The translations under genes and the position numbers were made by a program. A stretch of DNA of 64,000 nucleotides from Pseudopelobacter sp964542535 (GTDB taxonomy: Bacteria; Desulfobacterota; Desulfuromonadia; Geobacterales; Pseudopelobacteraceae), in NCBI GenBank assembly GCA_964542535.1, contig CAZIUE010000013.1:60491-124490 (forward strand), written 5' to 3'. Under the pieces are notes generated by a model. It searched no databases and was not told the DNA's origin. It worked only from the letters and a program-made list of their open reading frames with translations. This document shows, in pieces, positions 33,830 to 41,955 of this stretch (the stretch's first letter is position 1; each line of letters opens with the position of its first letter).

Positions 33830-35536
33830 TCAAGATGCCGTGTTGCCCGTGCCGGTCTCCTGGCTGGCGAAGACCTTGACGTCGCTCACTCCCACCAGTT
33901 CGGCCGCCATCTGGCGCAGCTTGTATTTCTGGATCTTGTTGGAGGCGGTCATGGGGAACTCCTCCACGAACCAGACATGCTTGGGGCACTTGTAGCGGGC
34001 GATGCGGGTCTGGGCGTACTCCCGCACGTCCTCTTCCGTGATGTCGCTCCCCGCCGAGCGCATGACGAAAGCTCCCACCACCTCGCCATACTTCTCGTCA
34101 GGCACGCCGATGATCTGTACGTCCTTGATTCCCGGCATGGTGTAGAGGAACTCCTCGATCTCCCGGGGGTAGATGTTCTCGCCGCCCCGGATGATCATGT
34201 CCTTGATGCGGCCGGTGACCCGGTAGTAGCCGTGCTCGTCCACCGTGCCCAGGTCCCCGGAGTGCAGCCAGCCGTCTCTGTCGATGGCCGCCGCGGTCTG
34301 CTCCGGCATCTTGTAGTACCCCTTCATGACGTTGTAGCCGCGGCAGATCAGTTCCCCCGGCGCCCCCGGCGGGCAATCCTGGCCGGTCTCGGGATCCACC
34401 ACCCGCACCTCGATCTCGGGCATGGCCGTGCCGATGGTCTCGCAGCGTCGCTCGATGGTGTCGTCGGTTGAAGTCTGGATGAACACCGGGCTGGCCTCGG
34501 TCAGTCCGTAGGCGATGGTGATCTCCGAGGCGTGCATCTCGGTCATGACCTGCTTCATGGTCTCGATGGGGCAGGGGGAGCCGGCCATGATGCCGGTGCG
34601 CAGCGAACTGGTGTCGAACAGGGAGAACATGGGATGGGTCATCTCGGCGATGAACATGGTGGGCACGCCGTAGATGGCGGTGCACTTCTCCTTCTGCACG
34701 GCGGCCAGGGCCATGAGCGGGTCGAAGATCTCCAGCATCACCAGGGTGCTGCCGTGGGTCAGCATGGCCATGACTCCTAGCACGCAGCCGAAGCAGTGGA
34801 ACAGCGGCACCGGCAGACAGATGCGATCCATTGTGGTGAACTTCTGGCGCTCGCCGATGTAGTAGCCGTTGTTGAGGATGTTGCGGCTGGAGAGCATGAC
34901 CCCCTTGGGGAAGCCGGTGGTGCCCGAGGTGTACTGCATGTTGATCACGTCATCAGCCGACAACCCCTCACGGGCCGTTGCGTACTCCTCGTCGCTGTAG
35001 TGCTCCCCCAGGAGGAGCAGTTCGGGAACGGTGTAGAAGCCGCGATGCTTCTCCGGCCCCATGTAGATCAGCTTCTTCAGGAAGGGGAAGCGGTCCGAGT
35101 CCAGGTGTCCCCGTTCCTGGGCGGCTGCCTCGGGCACCAGCTCGCGGACGATCTGCACGTAGTCCACGTCGCGGAAACTGTCGATGATGCAGAGCGCCTT
35201 CATATCCGACTGGGTCAGGACATAGGCCAGTTCGTGGCTCTTGTACACCGGGTTGACGGTGACGAACACCACGCCGATCTTGGCGGTGGCGAACATGAAG
35301 GTCAACCAGTCGGGCACGTTGCGCGCCCACATCCCCAGGTGGTCCCCCTTCTCGAGGCCGATGGCCAAAAGCCCCTTGGCCAGGGCATCCACCCGCTGGT
35401 TGAACTGTCCCCAGCTCCAGCGCAGGTCCCGGTCCGGGTAGATGATACAGTCATGGTCCGGCTGCCGGGCGACAACCGTGTCGAAGTACTGGCCGATAGT
35501 CAGGTCACTGAATGGCCCCTTGAAGCTCTTTATCAC
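33830..35536 (-). CDS. AMP-forming acyl-CoA synthetase
   Basis: A 568-aa ligase that activates a carboxylic acid with ATP and CoA through an acyl-adenylate. The P-loop-like motif is YTSGTTGFPKGVMLSSRNI, then the acyl-site region FHCFGCVLG, the AYGLTEASPV motif, the hinge region WLHSGDLGTVDEHGYYRVTGR and the C-terminal catalytic Lys in ASNKIQKYKLR. It resembles medium/short-chain acyl-CoA synthetases of the FadD/AcsF class; the chain specificity cannot be read. The start is GTG 35536 with AGGGGGCG upstream, 9 nt after the stop of the regulator gene. Its position next to a 2-oxoacid oxidoreductase operon suggests joint organic- or amino-acid metabolism (inference). Confidence 0.9.
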   Translation of the reverse strand: MIKSFKGPFSDLTIGQYFDTVVARQPDHDCIIYPDRDLRWSWGQFNQRVDALAKGLLAIGLEKGDHLGMWARNVPDWLTFMFATAKIGVVFVTVNPVYKSHELAYVLTQSDMKALCIIDSFRDVDYVQIVRELVPEAAAQERGHLDSDRFPFLKKLIYMGPEKHRGFYTVPELLLLGEHYSDEEYATAREGLSADDVINMQYTSGTTGFPKGVMLSSRNILNNGYYIGERQKFTTMDRICLPVPLFHCFGCVLGVMAMLTHGSTLVMLEIFDPLMALAAVQKEKCTAIYGVPTMFIAEMTHPMFSLFDTSSLRTGIMAGSPCPIETMKQVMTEMHASEITIAYGLTEASPVFIQTSTDDTIERRCETIGTAMPEIEVRVVDPETGQDCPPGAPGELICRGYNVMKGYYKMPEQTAAAIDRDGWLHSGDLGTVDEHGYYRVTGRIKDMIIRGGENIYPREIEEFLYTMPGIKDVQIIGVPDEKYGEVVGAFVMRSAGSDITEEDVREYAQTRIARYKCPKHVWFVEEFPMTASNKIQKYKLRQMAAELVGVSDVKVFASQETGTGNTAS

Positions 35537-35545
35537 GTTCGCCCC

Positions 35546-36124
35546 CTAGAACGGCGCGTACACGACGGCCAGGATACGCGCGCTGTCGCTGCCGCGGCTG
35601 CGCACCTGGTGCGGTACGATGGAGTCGTAGTAGATGCTGTCGCCCGGCTCCAGCTGGTGCAGCTCCTTGCCGTACTCGATTTCGATTGCGCCGGAGAGCA
35701 CATAGATGAACTCTTCTCCCTCGTGGCTGGAGAGGGGGGAACTCCCCGTGCCGGCAGGTTTGACGCTGATGATGAACGGTTCCATGTGGCGCGAGGTCTT
35801 GTTCATGGCCAGGGAGAAGAAGTCCAGCGTCCCTGCGTCGCTGGCGATCTCCAGCGACTTGACCCGCGAGACCCCGTTGGTTTCGCCGGCCCGGCTGACC
35901 ACCGGACCGAGTTGGGTGTCGTCGTCCAGCAGTGTTCCCAGGCGGACCCCCAGGGCTCGGGTAATCTTGATCAGCGGCGTGAGGGACGGGGCAAGCTCTC
36001 CCTGTTCCAGTCCGGCGATGACGGCCTCGCCGCAGTCGCAGCGTTCGGCCAGCTGCTCACGGCTGAGGCCGAGGGATTCCCGAATGGTGGTGATCTTGGA
36101 GCCGATGCGGTGGGTATCGGTCAT
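35546..36124 (-). CDS. XRE-family regulator with C-terminal cupin domain
   Basis: A 192-aa regulator. The helix-turn-helix occupies about 8-62 (IGSKITTIRESLGLSREQLA ... VIAGLEQGELAPSL). The cupin domain is at about 115-190 (SSHEGEEFIYVLSGAIEIEYG ... LEPGDSIYYDSIVPHQV) and holds several potential metal or ligand residues. Proteins of this build usually repress or activate an adjacent operon in response to a small acid or amine. It is the first gene of a two-gene unit with the acyl-CoA synthetase, so an acyl or carboxylate ligand is a reasonable guess. The start ATG at 36124 has GAGGGAGAC upstream. Confidence 0.88.
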   Translation of the reverse strand: MTDTHRIGSKITTIRESLGLSREQLAERCDCGEAVIAGLEQGELAPSLTPLIKITRALGVRLGTLLDDDTQLGPVVSRAGETNGVSRVKSLEIASDAGTLDFFSLAMNKTSRHMEPFIISVKPAGTGSSPLSSHEGEEFIYVLSGAIEIEYGKELHQLEPGDSIYYDSIVPHQVRSRGSDSARILAVVYAPF

Positions 36125-36239
36125 GGCAGTGTCTCCCTCTGGAGTGGGATGCGTCGAAAACGTGAATTGCATGGCGAACGCGGTGCGGCTGCCTCGCGGA
36201 GAAGGGGGGCGCCGGAGGCTTCTCCCCGAGGGCGCAGAT

Positions 36240-36269
36240 TGTATATCACCCGGCTCGAAGCGTCGTCAA
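36240..36269 (-). promoter_or_regulatory. Probable sigma-70 promoter for the XRE-cupin/acyl-CoA synthetase unit
   Basis: On the minus strand, TTGACG (36264-36269), an 18-bp spacer and TATACA (36240-36245), about 115 bp before the regulator start codon. Confidence 0.6.
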
Positions 36270-36378
36270 CGCAAATGTGGTGATTTCAGGGGCACCTGGA
36301 ACAGCGGGCATGCCGGGTCAGGTCGGGTGTGCAGGGAGAGGGGGCGGCTCTTGCGCCATCCCCCGCGGGGCGAGCGCT

Positions 36379-37257
36379 TTACTGCTCCGGGCTGCGCTCC
36401 AGGTAGCGGGGAATGGTGCCGCGCACTTCCACCAGCGGGCCGTCCTCCAGCTCCTCCAGCTGACCGGAATCCTCGCCGTATTCCTCTTCTCCCACTGCCC
36501 AGTTGTACAGTCGTTGGGAGTCCACCAGCACCGGGTTGAGGGGGTTGTTGAACATGCGTTTCTGCATCTCCTCGTCGTACAGTCCGATGCAGCCGTGGGA
36601 GGCCGGCCTGCCGGGGAGGTCGCGGGCGTGCAGCCAGTAGGAGACGCCGTCTGAGCCCACGTGAAAGCGCATGGCATTGTCCATGGGATACTGTTCCTCG
36701 TCGTTGGCGGTCTTGTACAGCGACGAGGTGTGGGTCAGGTGCCGTGCGCTGATGCGGAACAGGCCGGTGGGGGTCTCGGTGCCGGCCTTACCCGAGGCGG
36801 CCGGCGTGGAAAAGACCAGTCTGCCGTTTTCGTAGGCTCCCAGCCACTGTTCGGTGAGGTCGACCAGGATGTACTTGGTGTACTTTTTGGCCGGCTCATA
36901 CTGTTTCGGCATGGGGGTGTAGGCGCGGACCGAGGCGATGTCGTCCGGAACCTTGATGGTCATGCCGGGGTAGACGTGGCGACGGTCGATGCGGTTAAAG
37001 CGGGCTACGGTGATCCACTCCGCGCCGAAAAGGGATTCCAGGGATTCGTTCGGCTTGATGAAGTGGGCATGCCAGGGGATGTTCTTCAGGCTGGGGTACT
37101 CCACCCGGGAAAGGTCTTCCTGGGCCGCGTCCCGGGGAGAGGCGGCCGGGTCGGCGGTCTGTGAGGGCACCCGCAGGACCATGAAGCCGACCAGCAGCGA
37201 GGTAAAGAAGGCGATCAGAACCAGCTTGTGGGAGAGCCGCATCCGACTGTAGCGCAT
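36379..37257 (-). CDS. L,D-transpeptidase (YkuD) with LysM-like domain
   Basis: A 292-aa envelope protein. One N-terminal membrane segment (KLVLIAFFTSLLVGFMVL) targets it to the periplasm. A LysM-like peptidoglycan-binding domain lies at about 60-110 (FIKPNESLESLFGAEW ... VYPGMTIKVPDD). The YkuD catalytic domain (about 125-245) includes YILVDLTEQWLGAYENG and the active-site block LHARDLPGRPASHGCIGL with the nucleophile Cys. The usual SHGC(I/V)R has Gly instead of Arg. An acidic tail follows. Such enzymes make 3-3 cross-links or attach lipoproteins to peptidoglycan. ATG at 37257. Confidence 0.87.
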   Translation of the reverse strand: MRYSRMRLSHKLVLIAFFTSLLVGFMVLRVPSQTADPAASPRDAAQEDLSRVEYPSLKNIPWHAHFIKPNESLESLFGAEWITVARFNRIDRRHVYPGMTIKVPDDIASVRAYTPMPKQYEPAKKYTKYILVDLTEQWLGAYENGRLVFSTPAASGKAGTETPTGLFRISARHLTHTSSLYKTANDEEQYPMDNAMRFHVGSDGVSYWLHARDLPGRPASHGCIGLYDEEMQKRMFNNPLNPVLVDSQRLYNWAVGEEEYGEDSGQLEELEDGPLVEVRGTIPRYLERSPEQ

Positions 37258-37402
37258 GGGACAGTTCCTTTGCGATTATCATTAAAGCAGGAAGGCATCT
37301 TAGGCGTTTCCGTGCCGTTGATCAAGCTTCTGTTTCGTGTTTCATTCGAAGCGGGGTGCGCTCCACGGAGGAAGCGTCACTTGCAACGGAACTATCATGG
37401 CG

Positions 37403-37427
37403 AAAAAAAGCCCGCTTGTGGCGGGCC
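37403..37427 (-). terminator. Intrinsic terminator after the OmpH-like gene
   Basis: On the minus strand, GCCCGC-CACAA-GCGGGC is followed by seven T's. It lies 30 bp after the stop of the OmpH/Skp-like gene. Confidence 0.8.
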
Positions 37428-37456
37428 GGGAACTGGCAGGCAACGTGCCGTGCGGC

Positions 37457-38128
37457 TTACTTCTTGCCCCACTGTTCATTCATCAACTTGATAATCCCTT
37501 CACTCACATCCCGGGCATCAACGCTGCTTGACTGATAGAGGATCTCCCGTTTGAGAACGATCAGGTCGAGGTTGTTGTCCGCGCCGAATCGGGTGGCAGC
37601 CTGCTGGAGCGCTTCGTTGAAGGACTTGCCGAGCCCCTGCTGGAGGGTCTGCATCTCCTTCTCCGCGCTCATGCCGAATTTCTGGAAGCTCTCCACCCGT
37701 TTCTGGAACTCCTTGGCCTTTGCCTCGCGCTGGGCCGGGCTTAGGGAAGGGAACTGGGCTTCCAGCGTCTTCTTTTGCCGGTCGAGCTGTTTCCGTTTTG
37801 CCGTGATCTGGGACTGGAGTCTGGCCTGCCGCTGCTTGGCCTGGGTCGCGGATGCCTTGCCCAGGCTGCTTTCGGTGCTGATCCGCGCGATGTCGATGTA
37901 GCCGATGCGCGGCTGATGCCGCACCGGTGCCTGGGAAGTGTTCGCCTGCTCTGGCGACGCGGATGGAGTTGCCGGCGCGGGGGCGGACCCTGTCGGCGGC
38001 GTGGCGGGGGAGGAAAGAACCGGCGGGGCCTGGAGCGGAGCGGTCTGGCCGGTTTGCTCCGCCGCGGCCAGGGCTGGCAGGGCGCTGATCAGGAACGCAA
38101 ACAGGATTCTGGTGGCGATTCGTGGCAT
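37457..38128 (-). CDS. OmpH/Skp-like periplasmic chaperone
   Basis: A 223-aa secreted protein. Residues 1-24 are a signal peptide (MPRIATRILFAFLISALPAL), followed by a long Pro/Ala/Thr-rich linker (about 30-72). The Skp-type domain starts at IGYIDIARISTESSLGKAS and continues with long charged coiled-coil helices (QITAKRKQLDRQKKTLEAQF ...), closing with the short C-terminal strands (LDLIVLKREILY). Skp binds unfolded outer-membrane proteins in the periplasm. The long disordered linker is not in E. coli Skp (161 aa) and makes this one longer. The start ATG 38128 has GAGGTACAG upstream. It is monocistronic; bamA is not adjacent here. Confidence 0.82.
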   Translation of the reverse strand: MPRIATRILFAFLISALPALAAAEQTGQTAPLQAPPVLSSPATPPTGSAPAPATPSASPEQANTSQAPVRHQPRIGYIDIARISTESSLGKASATQAKQRQARLQSQITAKRKQLDRQKKTLEAQFPSLSPAQREAKAKEFQKRVESFQKFGMSAEKEMQTLQQGLGKSFNEALQQAATRFGADNNLDLIVLKREILYQSSSVDARDVSEGIIKLMNEQWGKK

Positions 38129-38596
38129 GGCTGTACCTCGCGGGCAGAAAGGGTCTGCCGGATTGATGGAACGTCGCGGAAAGGATAGAACCTTTTCCGG
38201 CGGGAGACAACAACTCTTTTTGAGAATGCCCCAACCCCGGTCCTGGTTTCCGTTCAGGGCAATAGCGTGGGGCATGACGGTGTGCGCCGGGTGGCGGAAA
38301 CATCACCGCTCCAGTGCCCAGCCCCGTCCCAGGAGCGTGACGCAACCCCGCAGCGTTGACGGATAGCGTGAACGCAGGCTGTCGCTGAGCAGTGCCCGCT
38401 TCACGGGGGCGAGTCTGAGACATGCTCCCAGGAAAGCGCGCAGAGGCCGCAACCGAGGCAGACGGCGTCGTCGACCAGGGCCTTTCCGTTCCCCCGGGCA
38501 CCGGATGCATCTCAAGGTCATGGTGATGGTGCTGACCGGACAGGCCCGGCCGGACCAAGGCGCTGGAGCGCTCCCCGAACCTTGCGAGAAAACCGC
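38129..38596. other. Intergenic region between OmpH-like gene and leuA leader
   Basis: The 468 bp have no gene I can support. The frames in it lack start signals and codon bias. The inverted pair GACAGCCTGCGTTC/GAACGCAGGCTGTC-like around 38360-38390 is partial. Apart from that I see nothing in it. Confidence 0.45.
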
Positions 38597-38626
38597 TTGA
38601 CTTTGCTCGGCGGTTTTTTCTATCAT
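38597..38626 (+). promoter_or_regulatory. Probable sigma-70 promoter for the leuA leader
   Basis: TTGACT (38597-38602), an 18-bp spacer and TATCAT (38621-38626). It places the transcript start near 38633, just ahead of the T-box stem I. Confidence 0.6.
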
Positions 38627-38632
38627 CGCCCT

Positions 38633-38888
38633 ACAATTTGTAAAGGCAGTGAAGAGGAGTAGTAGTCGTTGTCAGTCTCCCAGAGAGCCGGTGGTCGCTG
38701 CGAACCGGCAGGCATACACGACGAACTCGCCTCGGAGCCGTTCCGGTGAACAGATTCTGCCAGCCGGAGCCGTCCTCCCGCGTCAAGGGTGCACGAGGCC
38801 CGTGGGACATGTTCCCCGGGCGAAGTAGGGTGGTACCGCGAATGAGCACGCAAGCCTTCGCCCCTGTTATGGGGCGGAGGCTTTTTTT
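38633..38888 (+). promoter_or_regulatory. T-box leader, leucine-type, upstream of leuA
   Basis: The conserved T-box sequence AGGGTGGTACCGCG is at 38827-38840, with TGGT positioned to pair with the ACCA end of uncharged tRNA. A terminator (38852-38864 pairing with 38871-38883, then seven T's) follows. Upstream, GTCGTTGT and ACACGAC close a helix next to the loop GAACTCGCC, where the specifier triplet CTC (38726-38728) codes for leucine. When leucyl-tRNA is uncharged it should stabilise the antiterminator and let RNA polymerase read into leuA. Specifier assignment comes from hand-folding. Confidence 0.88.
38852..38888 (+). terminator. T-box-controlled terminator
   Basis: The stem AAGCCTTCGCCCC/GGGGCGGAGGCTT has a 6-nt loop, one G-T pair and is followed by a T-run. 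It is the 'off' structure of the leucine T-box. Confidence 0.85.
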
Positions 38889-38921
38889 ATTTATCCGCAC
38901 AGCGAAAAAGGAGCCAGGACA

Positions 38922-40478
38922 ATGGGAGACGAGAAGAGCCACAACCAAGAGCGCCGGTTGATCAGGATTTTCGATACCACGCTGCGGGACGGAGAGCAGT
39001 CTCCCGGCAACAGCATGAATATGGAGGAAAAGCTGCGGGTTGCCCGCCAACTGGAGAAGCTCAATGTCGATATCATCGAGGCCGGCTTCCCCATCGCCTC
39101 GGTGGGAGATTTCGAGGCGGTCAAGCGCATCGCCCAGACCCTGAAGAAACCCCAGATCGCCGGGTTGTGCCGTTCCAGCGAGAAGGACATCGACAGGGCC
39201 TGGGAAGCGGTGCAGTACGCCGGCGAGCGGGCGCGCATCCACACCTTCATTGCCACCTCGGACATTCACATGAAGTACAAGCTGCAGATGGAACCGGGCA
39301 GGGTGCTGGAGACGGCGGTCAAAGCGGTCACGTACGCCCGGCGCTATACCCCCAACGTGGAGTTTTCCTGCGAGGATGCCGTCCGCACCCGGCTCCCCTT
39401 CCTGGCGCAGGTGGTGGAGGCAACCATCGCCGCCGGCGCCACCACGGTCAACATCCCGGACACCGTCGGCTACACCACCCCCAGCGAATTCTTCAACATC
39501 ATCAGGTATCTCAAGGAGAACGTCCCCAACATCGAGCAGGCGGTCATCTCGGTGCACTGTCACAACGACCTGGGGCTGTCGGTGGCCAATTCCCTGGCCG
39601 CCATTCAGGCCGGAGCCGGCCAGGTGGAGTGCACCATCAACGGCATTGGCGAGCGGGCCGGCAACTGCTCCCTGGAGGAGCTGGTCATGATCCTGCGCAC
39701 CCGCCACGACATCCTCCCCTACTACACCAACGTGGCCACCGAGCAGCTGACCTCCTCCAGCCGCCTCCTGAGCACCATCACCGGTATCATGGTGCAGCCC
39801 AACAAGGCCATCGTGGGGGCTAACGCCTTTGCCCACGAGTCGGGCATCCACCAGCACGGCATGATGATGGAGAGCTCCACCTACGAGATCATGACCCCCG
39901 AGTCGGTGGGACTGGCCGCGGGAGCCCTGGTGCTGGGCAAACACTCCGGCCGCCATGCCTTCAAGAAGCGGCTGCAGGAGCTGGGGCACGAGCTGGACGA
40001 CGAGATGCTCAACCGGGCCTTCGTCCGCTTCAAGGCCTTGGCGGACCTGAAGAAGGAGGTCTTCGACGAGGACCTGGACGCCATAGTGGCAGACGAATCC
40101 CGCGAAGAGGAGATGTATAAGCTGATGCTGCTCAACGTCTCCTGCGGATCTCTTTCCGTTGCCACTGCCACGGTCAAGATGGAGATCAACGGCCAGCTGC
40201 TGCGCTCAGCCGAACTGGGGGACGGCCCGGTGGACGCCACCCTCAAGGCCATCAGGAAGCTGACTAAGACCAAGGCAAAGCTGGAGCAGTTCAACGTGGG
40301 CTCCATCACCGGCGGCACCGACGCCCAGGGAGAGGTGACCATGCGGGTCTCCGAGGGAGGCCATGTGGTAGTGGGCAAGGGCTCCTCCACCGATATCATC
40401 GAGGCCTCGGCCAAGGCCTACGTCCATGCGCTGAACCGCCTGAGTTATCGTCAGCGGAAGCTGAACGGCGGAGTGTGA
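38922..40478 (+). CDS. leuA: 2-isopropylmalate synthase
   Basis: A 518-aa enzyme that condenses acetyl-CoA with 2-oxoisovalerate, the first committed step of leucine synthesis. The TIM-barrel active site has IFDTTLRDGEQSPGNSM and the metal-binding HxH in VISVHCHNDLG. The second HMGL signature (GAGQVECTINGIGERAGNCSLEE) and the GIHQHGMMMESSTYEIM segment are present. The C-terminal LeuA regulatory domain (about 390-518), where leucine normally gives feedback inhibition, is complete. The T-box with a leucine specifier just upstream independently supports leuA rather than a homocitrate or citramalate synthase. Ribosome-binding sequence AAAAAGGAG precedes the ATG. Confidence 0.96.
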   Translation: MGDEKSHNQERRLIRIFDTTLRDGEQSPGNSMNMEEKLRVARQLEKLNVDIIEAGFPIASVGDFEAVKRIAQTLKKPQIAGLCRSSEKDIDRAWEAVQYAGERARIHTFIATSDIHMKYKLQMEPGRVLETAVKAVTYARRYTPNVEFSCEDAVRTRLPFLAQVVEATIAAGATTVNIPDTVGYTTPSEFFNIIRYLKENVPNIEQAVISVHCHNDLGLSVANSLAAIQAGAGQVECTINGIGERAGNCSLEELVMILRTRHDILPYYTNVATEQLTSSSRLLSTITGIMVQPNKAIVGANAFAHESGIHQHGMMMESSTYEIMTPESVGLAAGALVLGKHSGRHAFKKRLQELGHELDDEMLNRAFVRFKALADLKKEVFDEDLDAIVADESREEEMYKLMLLNVSCGSLSVATATVKMEINGQLLRSAELGDGPVDATLKAIRKLTKTKAKLEQFNVGSITGGTDAQGEVTMRVSEGGHVVVGKGSSTDIIEASAKAYVHALNRLSYRQRKLNGGV

Positions 40479-40517
40479 CGGAGCGCTTCGCTCGCGCTCC
40501 TTCCGCATGACCCGAAC

Positions 40518-40549
40518 GACGGCCCGACCGGGATACCGGTCGGGCCGTC
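40518..40549 (+). terminator. Strong hairpin after leuA
   Basis: A perfect 14-bp stem (GACGGCCCGACCGG and complement) with a GATA tetraloop, 40 bp after the leuA stop. There is no T-run after it, so termination would depend on stem strength or Rho; an mRNA-stabilising role is equally possible. Confidence 0.5.
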
Positions 40550-40585
40550 CGCGTGCCGTCGCGGATAGCCAGAGAGCGGAGACAC

Positions 40586-40615
40586 TTGACAAACCAGAGA
40601 CCAAGTCATTATCTT
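40586..40615 (+). promoter_or_regulatory. Probable sigma-70 promoter for the FmdB-type gene
   Basis: TTGACA (40586-40591), an 18-bp spacer and TATCTT (40610-40615). The start codon is 41 bp downstream. Confidence 0.6.
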
Positions 40616-40655
40616 ATAACACGTTACACCAAGAACCAGGAGGTAAGTGCTTGCC

Positions 40656-40889
40656 ATGCCAGTCTACGAATATCGTTGTTCAACGTGCGACCATCAGTTC
40701 GAATTGAGACAGAAGTTCTCCGATCAGCCTGCCAGCCAGTGCCCCGAATGCGGGGGCCCGGTTCAGAAAATGATCTCGGCAACCGCCTTCAGTCTGAAAG
40801 GGGATGGTTGGTTCAACCAGGGATACTGCTCCAAGACCCAGGCTCCCAAGCATGCCGGGTGTCCCGCGGGAGGGTGCTGCGCGGCTTGA
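40656..40889 (+). CDS. FmdB-type zinc-ribbon regulatory protein
   Basis: A 77-aa small protein. The N-terminus MPVYEYRCSTCDHQFELRQK with CxxC (CSTC) and a second CxxC (CPECGGPVQKM) form a zinc ribbon of the FmdB/CxxC-CxxC-SSSS family. The C-terminus is Cys/Gly-rich (CSKTQAPKHAGCPAGGCCAA). The role is not known in most species; one member was described as a formamidase/amidase regulator. The start ATG has AGGAGGTAAG upstream. It is transcribed alone, with promoter and terminator of its own. Confidence 0.85.
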   Translation: MPVYEYRCSTCDHQFELRQKFSDQPASQCPECGGPVQKMISATAFSLKGDGWFNQGYCSKTQAPKHAGCPAGGCCAA

Positions 40890-40913
40890 AGGCCGCGATC
40901 CGCCACGAGACGG

Positions 40914-40957
40914 GGAGACCTGCCGGGCCTTGACTGCCGGCAGGTCTCCTTTTTTTG
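40914..40957 (+). terminator. Intrinsic terminator after the FmdB-type gene
   Basis: A perfect 13-bp stem (GGAGACCTGCCGG and complement, 40914-40926 and 40937-40949) with a 10-nt loop and a following run of eight T's. Confidence 0.9.
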
Positions 40958-40974
40958 TGGTGTGCGGAAGCATC

Positions 40975-41004
40975 TTTACAAAACAGGCATCCTGCCGGTA
41001 TTAT
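40975..41004 (+). promoter_or_regulatory. Probable sigma-70 promoter for folD
   Basis: TTTACA (40975-40980), an 18-bp spacer and TATTAT (40999-41004), both 5 of 6. The start codon is 25 bp downstream, after AAGGAGAG. Confidence 0.6.
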
Positions 41005-41028
41005 CAAAAAATTTTCCAAGGAGAGAAT

Positions 41029-41886
41029 ATGGCTCACATTATCGACGGCAGGGTGATCGCTGCCAAGATCAGAGCGGAAATTGCGGCCGGTGTCCAGGAA
41101 TTGCGCCAGGAAGGGGTCACGCCGGGGCTGGCGGTGGTGCTGGTGGGCGATGACCAGGCCAGCCGTGTCTATGTCAGCATGAAGGAGAAGGCCTGCAACG
41201 ATGCCGGAATCTTCTCCGTGGAGCACAAGCTGGCGGCCGATACCGCCGAGGCCGAGCTGCTGGCGCTGGTGGAACACCTCAACAACGACCCGAGAATCCA
41301 CGGCATTCTGGTGCAGCTGCCGCTGCCGCCCCAGATAGATACGGACAAGGTGCTGGAGGCCATATCTCCTTTCAAGGACGTTGACGGCTTCCACCCCTAC
41401 AACGTGGGACGCCTGTCCGTGGGCAAGCCGGTTTTCCAGCCCTGCACACCCTATGGCGTGATGGTCATGCTCCGCGAGGCCGGAGTGGAGTTGAAGGGCA
41501 AGGAGGTGGTCGTGGTGGGGCGATCCAATATCGTGGGCAAGCCGGTGGCCATGATGTGTCTGGCCGAGCATGCCACGGTGACTCTCTGCCATTCCCGTAC
41601 CCGCGACCTTCCCGATGTGGTCCGCCGGGCCGATGTGGTGATCGCCGCGGTCGGCCGGCCGGAGATGATCAAGGGTGACTGGATCAAGCCGGGAGCAGTG
41701 GTGATCGATGTGGGCATCAACCGCGTGGGAGAGAAGAAGCTCGTGGGCGATGTGGAGTTTGCCGGCGCCAGCCAGCGCGCCAGTGCCATCACGCCGGTTC
41801 CGGGAGGGGTCGGCCCCATGACCATCACCATGCTGCTCCAGAATACCCTGGAGTCGGCCAGGAGACGCCTGGCGGAAGAACGTTGA
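41029..41886 (+). CDS. folD: Methylenetetrahydrofolate dehydrogenase/cyclohydrolase
   Basis: A 285-aa bifunctional enzyme that interconverts 5,10-methylene-THF, methenyl-THF and 10-formyl-THF in the cytoplasm. The catalytic region has SRVYVSMKEKACNDAGI with the Tyr and Lys of the active site, the family signature GILVQLPLPPQ and DKDVDGFHP-like sequence (FKDVDGFHPYNVG). The NADP-binding motif is VVVVGRSNIVGKPVA, and the C-terminus has ITPVPGGVGPMTITML. ATG 41029 follows AAGGAGAGAAT. The next gene, galU, is 69 nt downstream and may share the transcript. Confidence 0.97.
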   Translation: MAHIIDGRVIAAKIRAEIAAGVQELRQEGVTPGLAVVLVGDDQASRVYVSMKEKACNDAGIFSVEHKLAADTAEAELLALVEHLNNDPRIHGILVQLPLPPQIDTDKVLEAISPFKDVDGFHPYNVGRLSVGKPVFQPCTPYGVMVMLREAGVELKGKEVVVVGRSNIVGKPVAMMCLAEHATVTLCHSRTRDLPDVVRRADVVIAAVGRPEMIKGDWIKPGAVVIDVGINRVGEKKLVGDVEFAGASQRASAITPVPGGVGPMTITMLLQNTLESARRRLAEER

Positions 41887-41955
41887 GCCGTGAAGTCGCC
41901 GGCCCGCGCCGGTAACCGTTGCACCTATCCCGCTTCCCCGGAGGTCCGCAGACAT

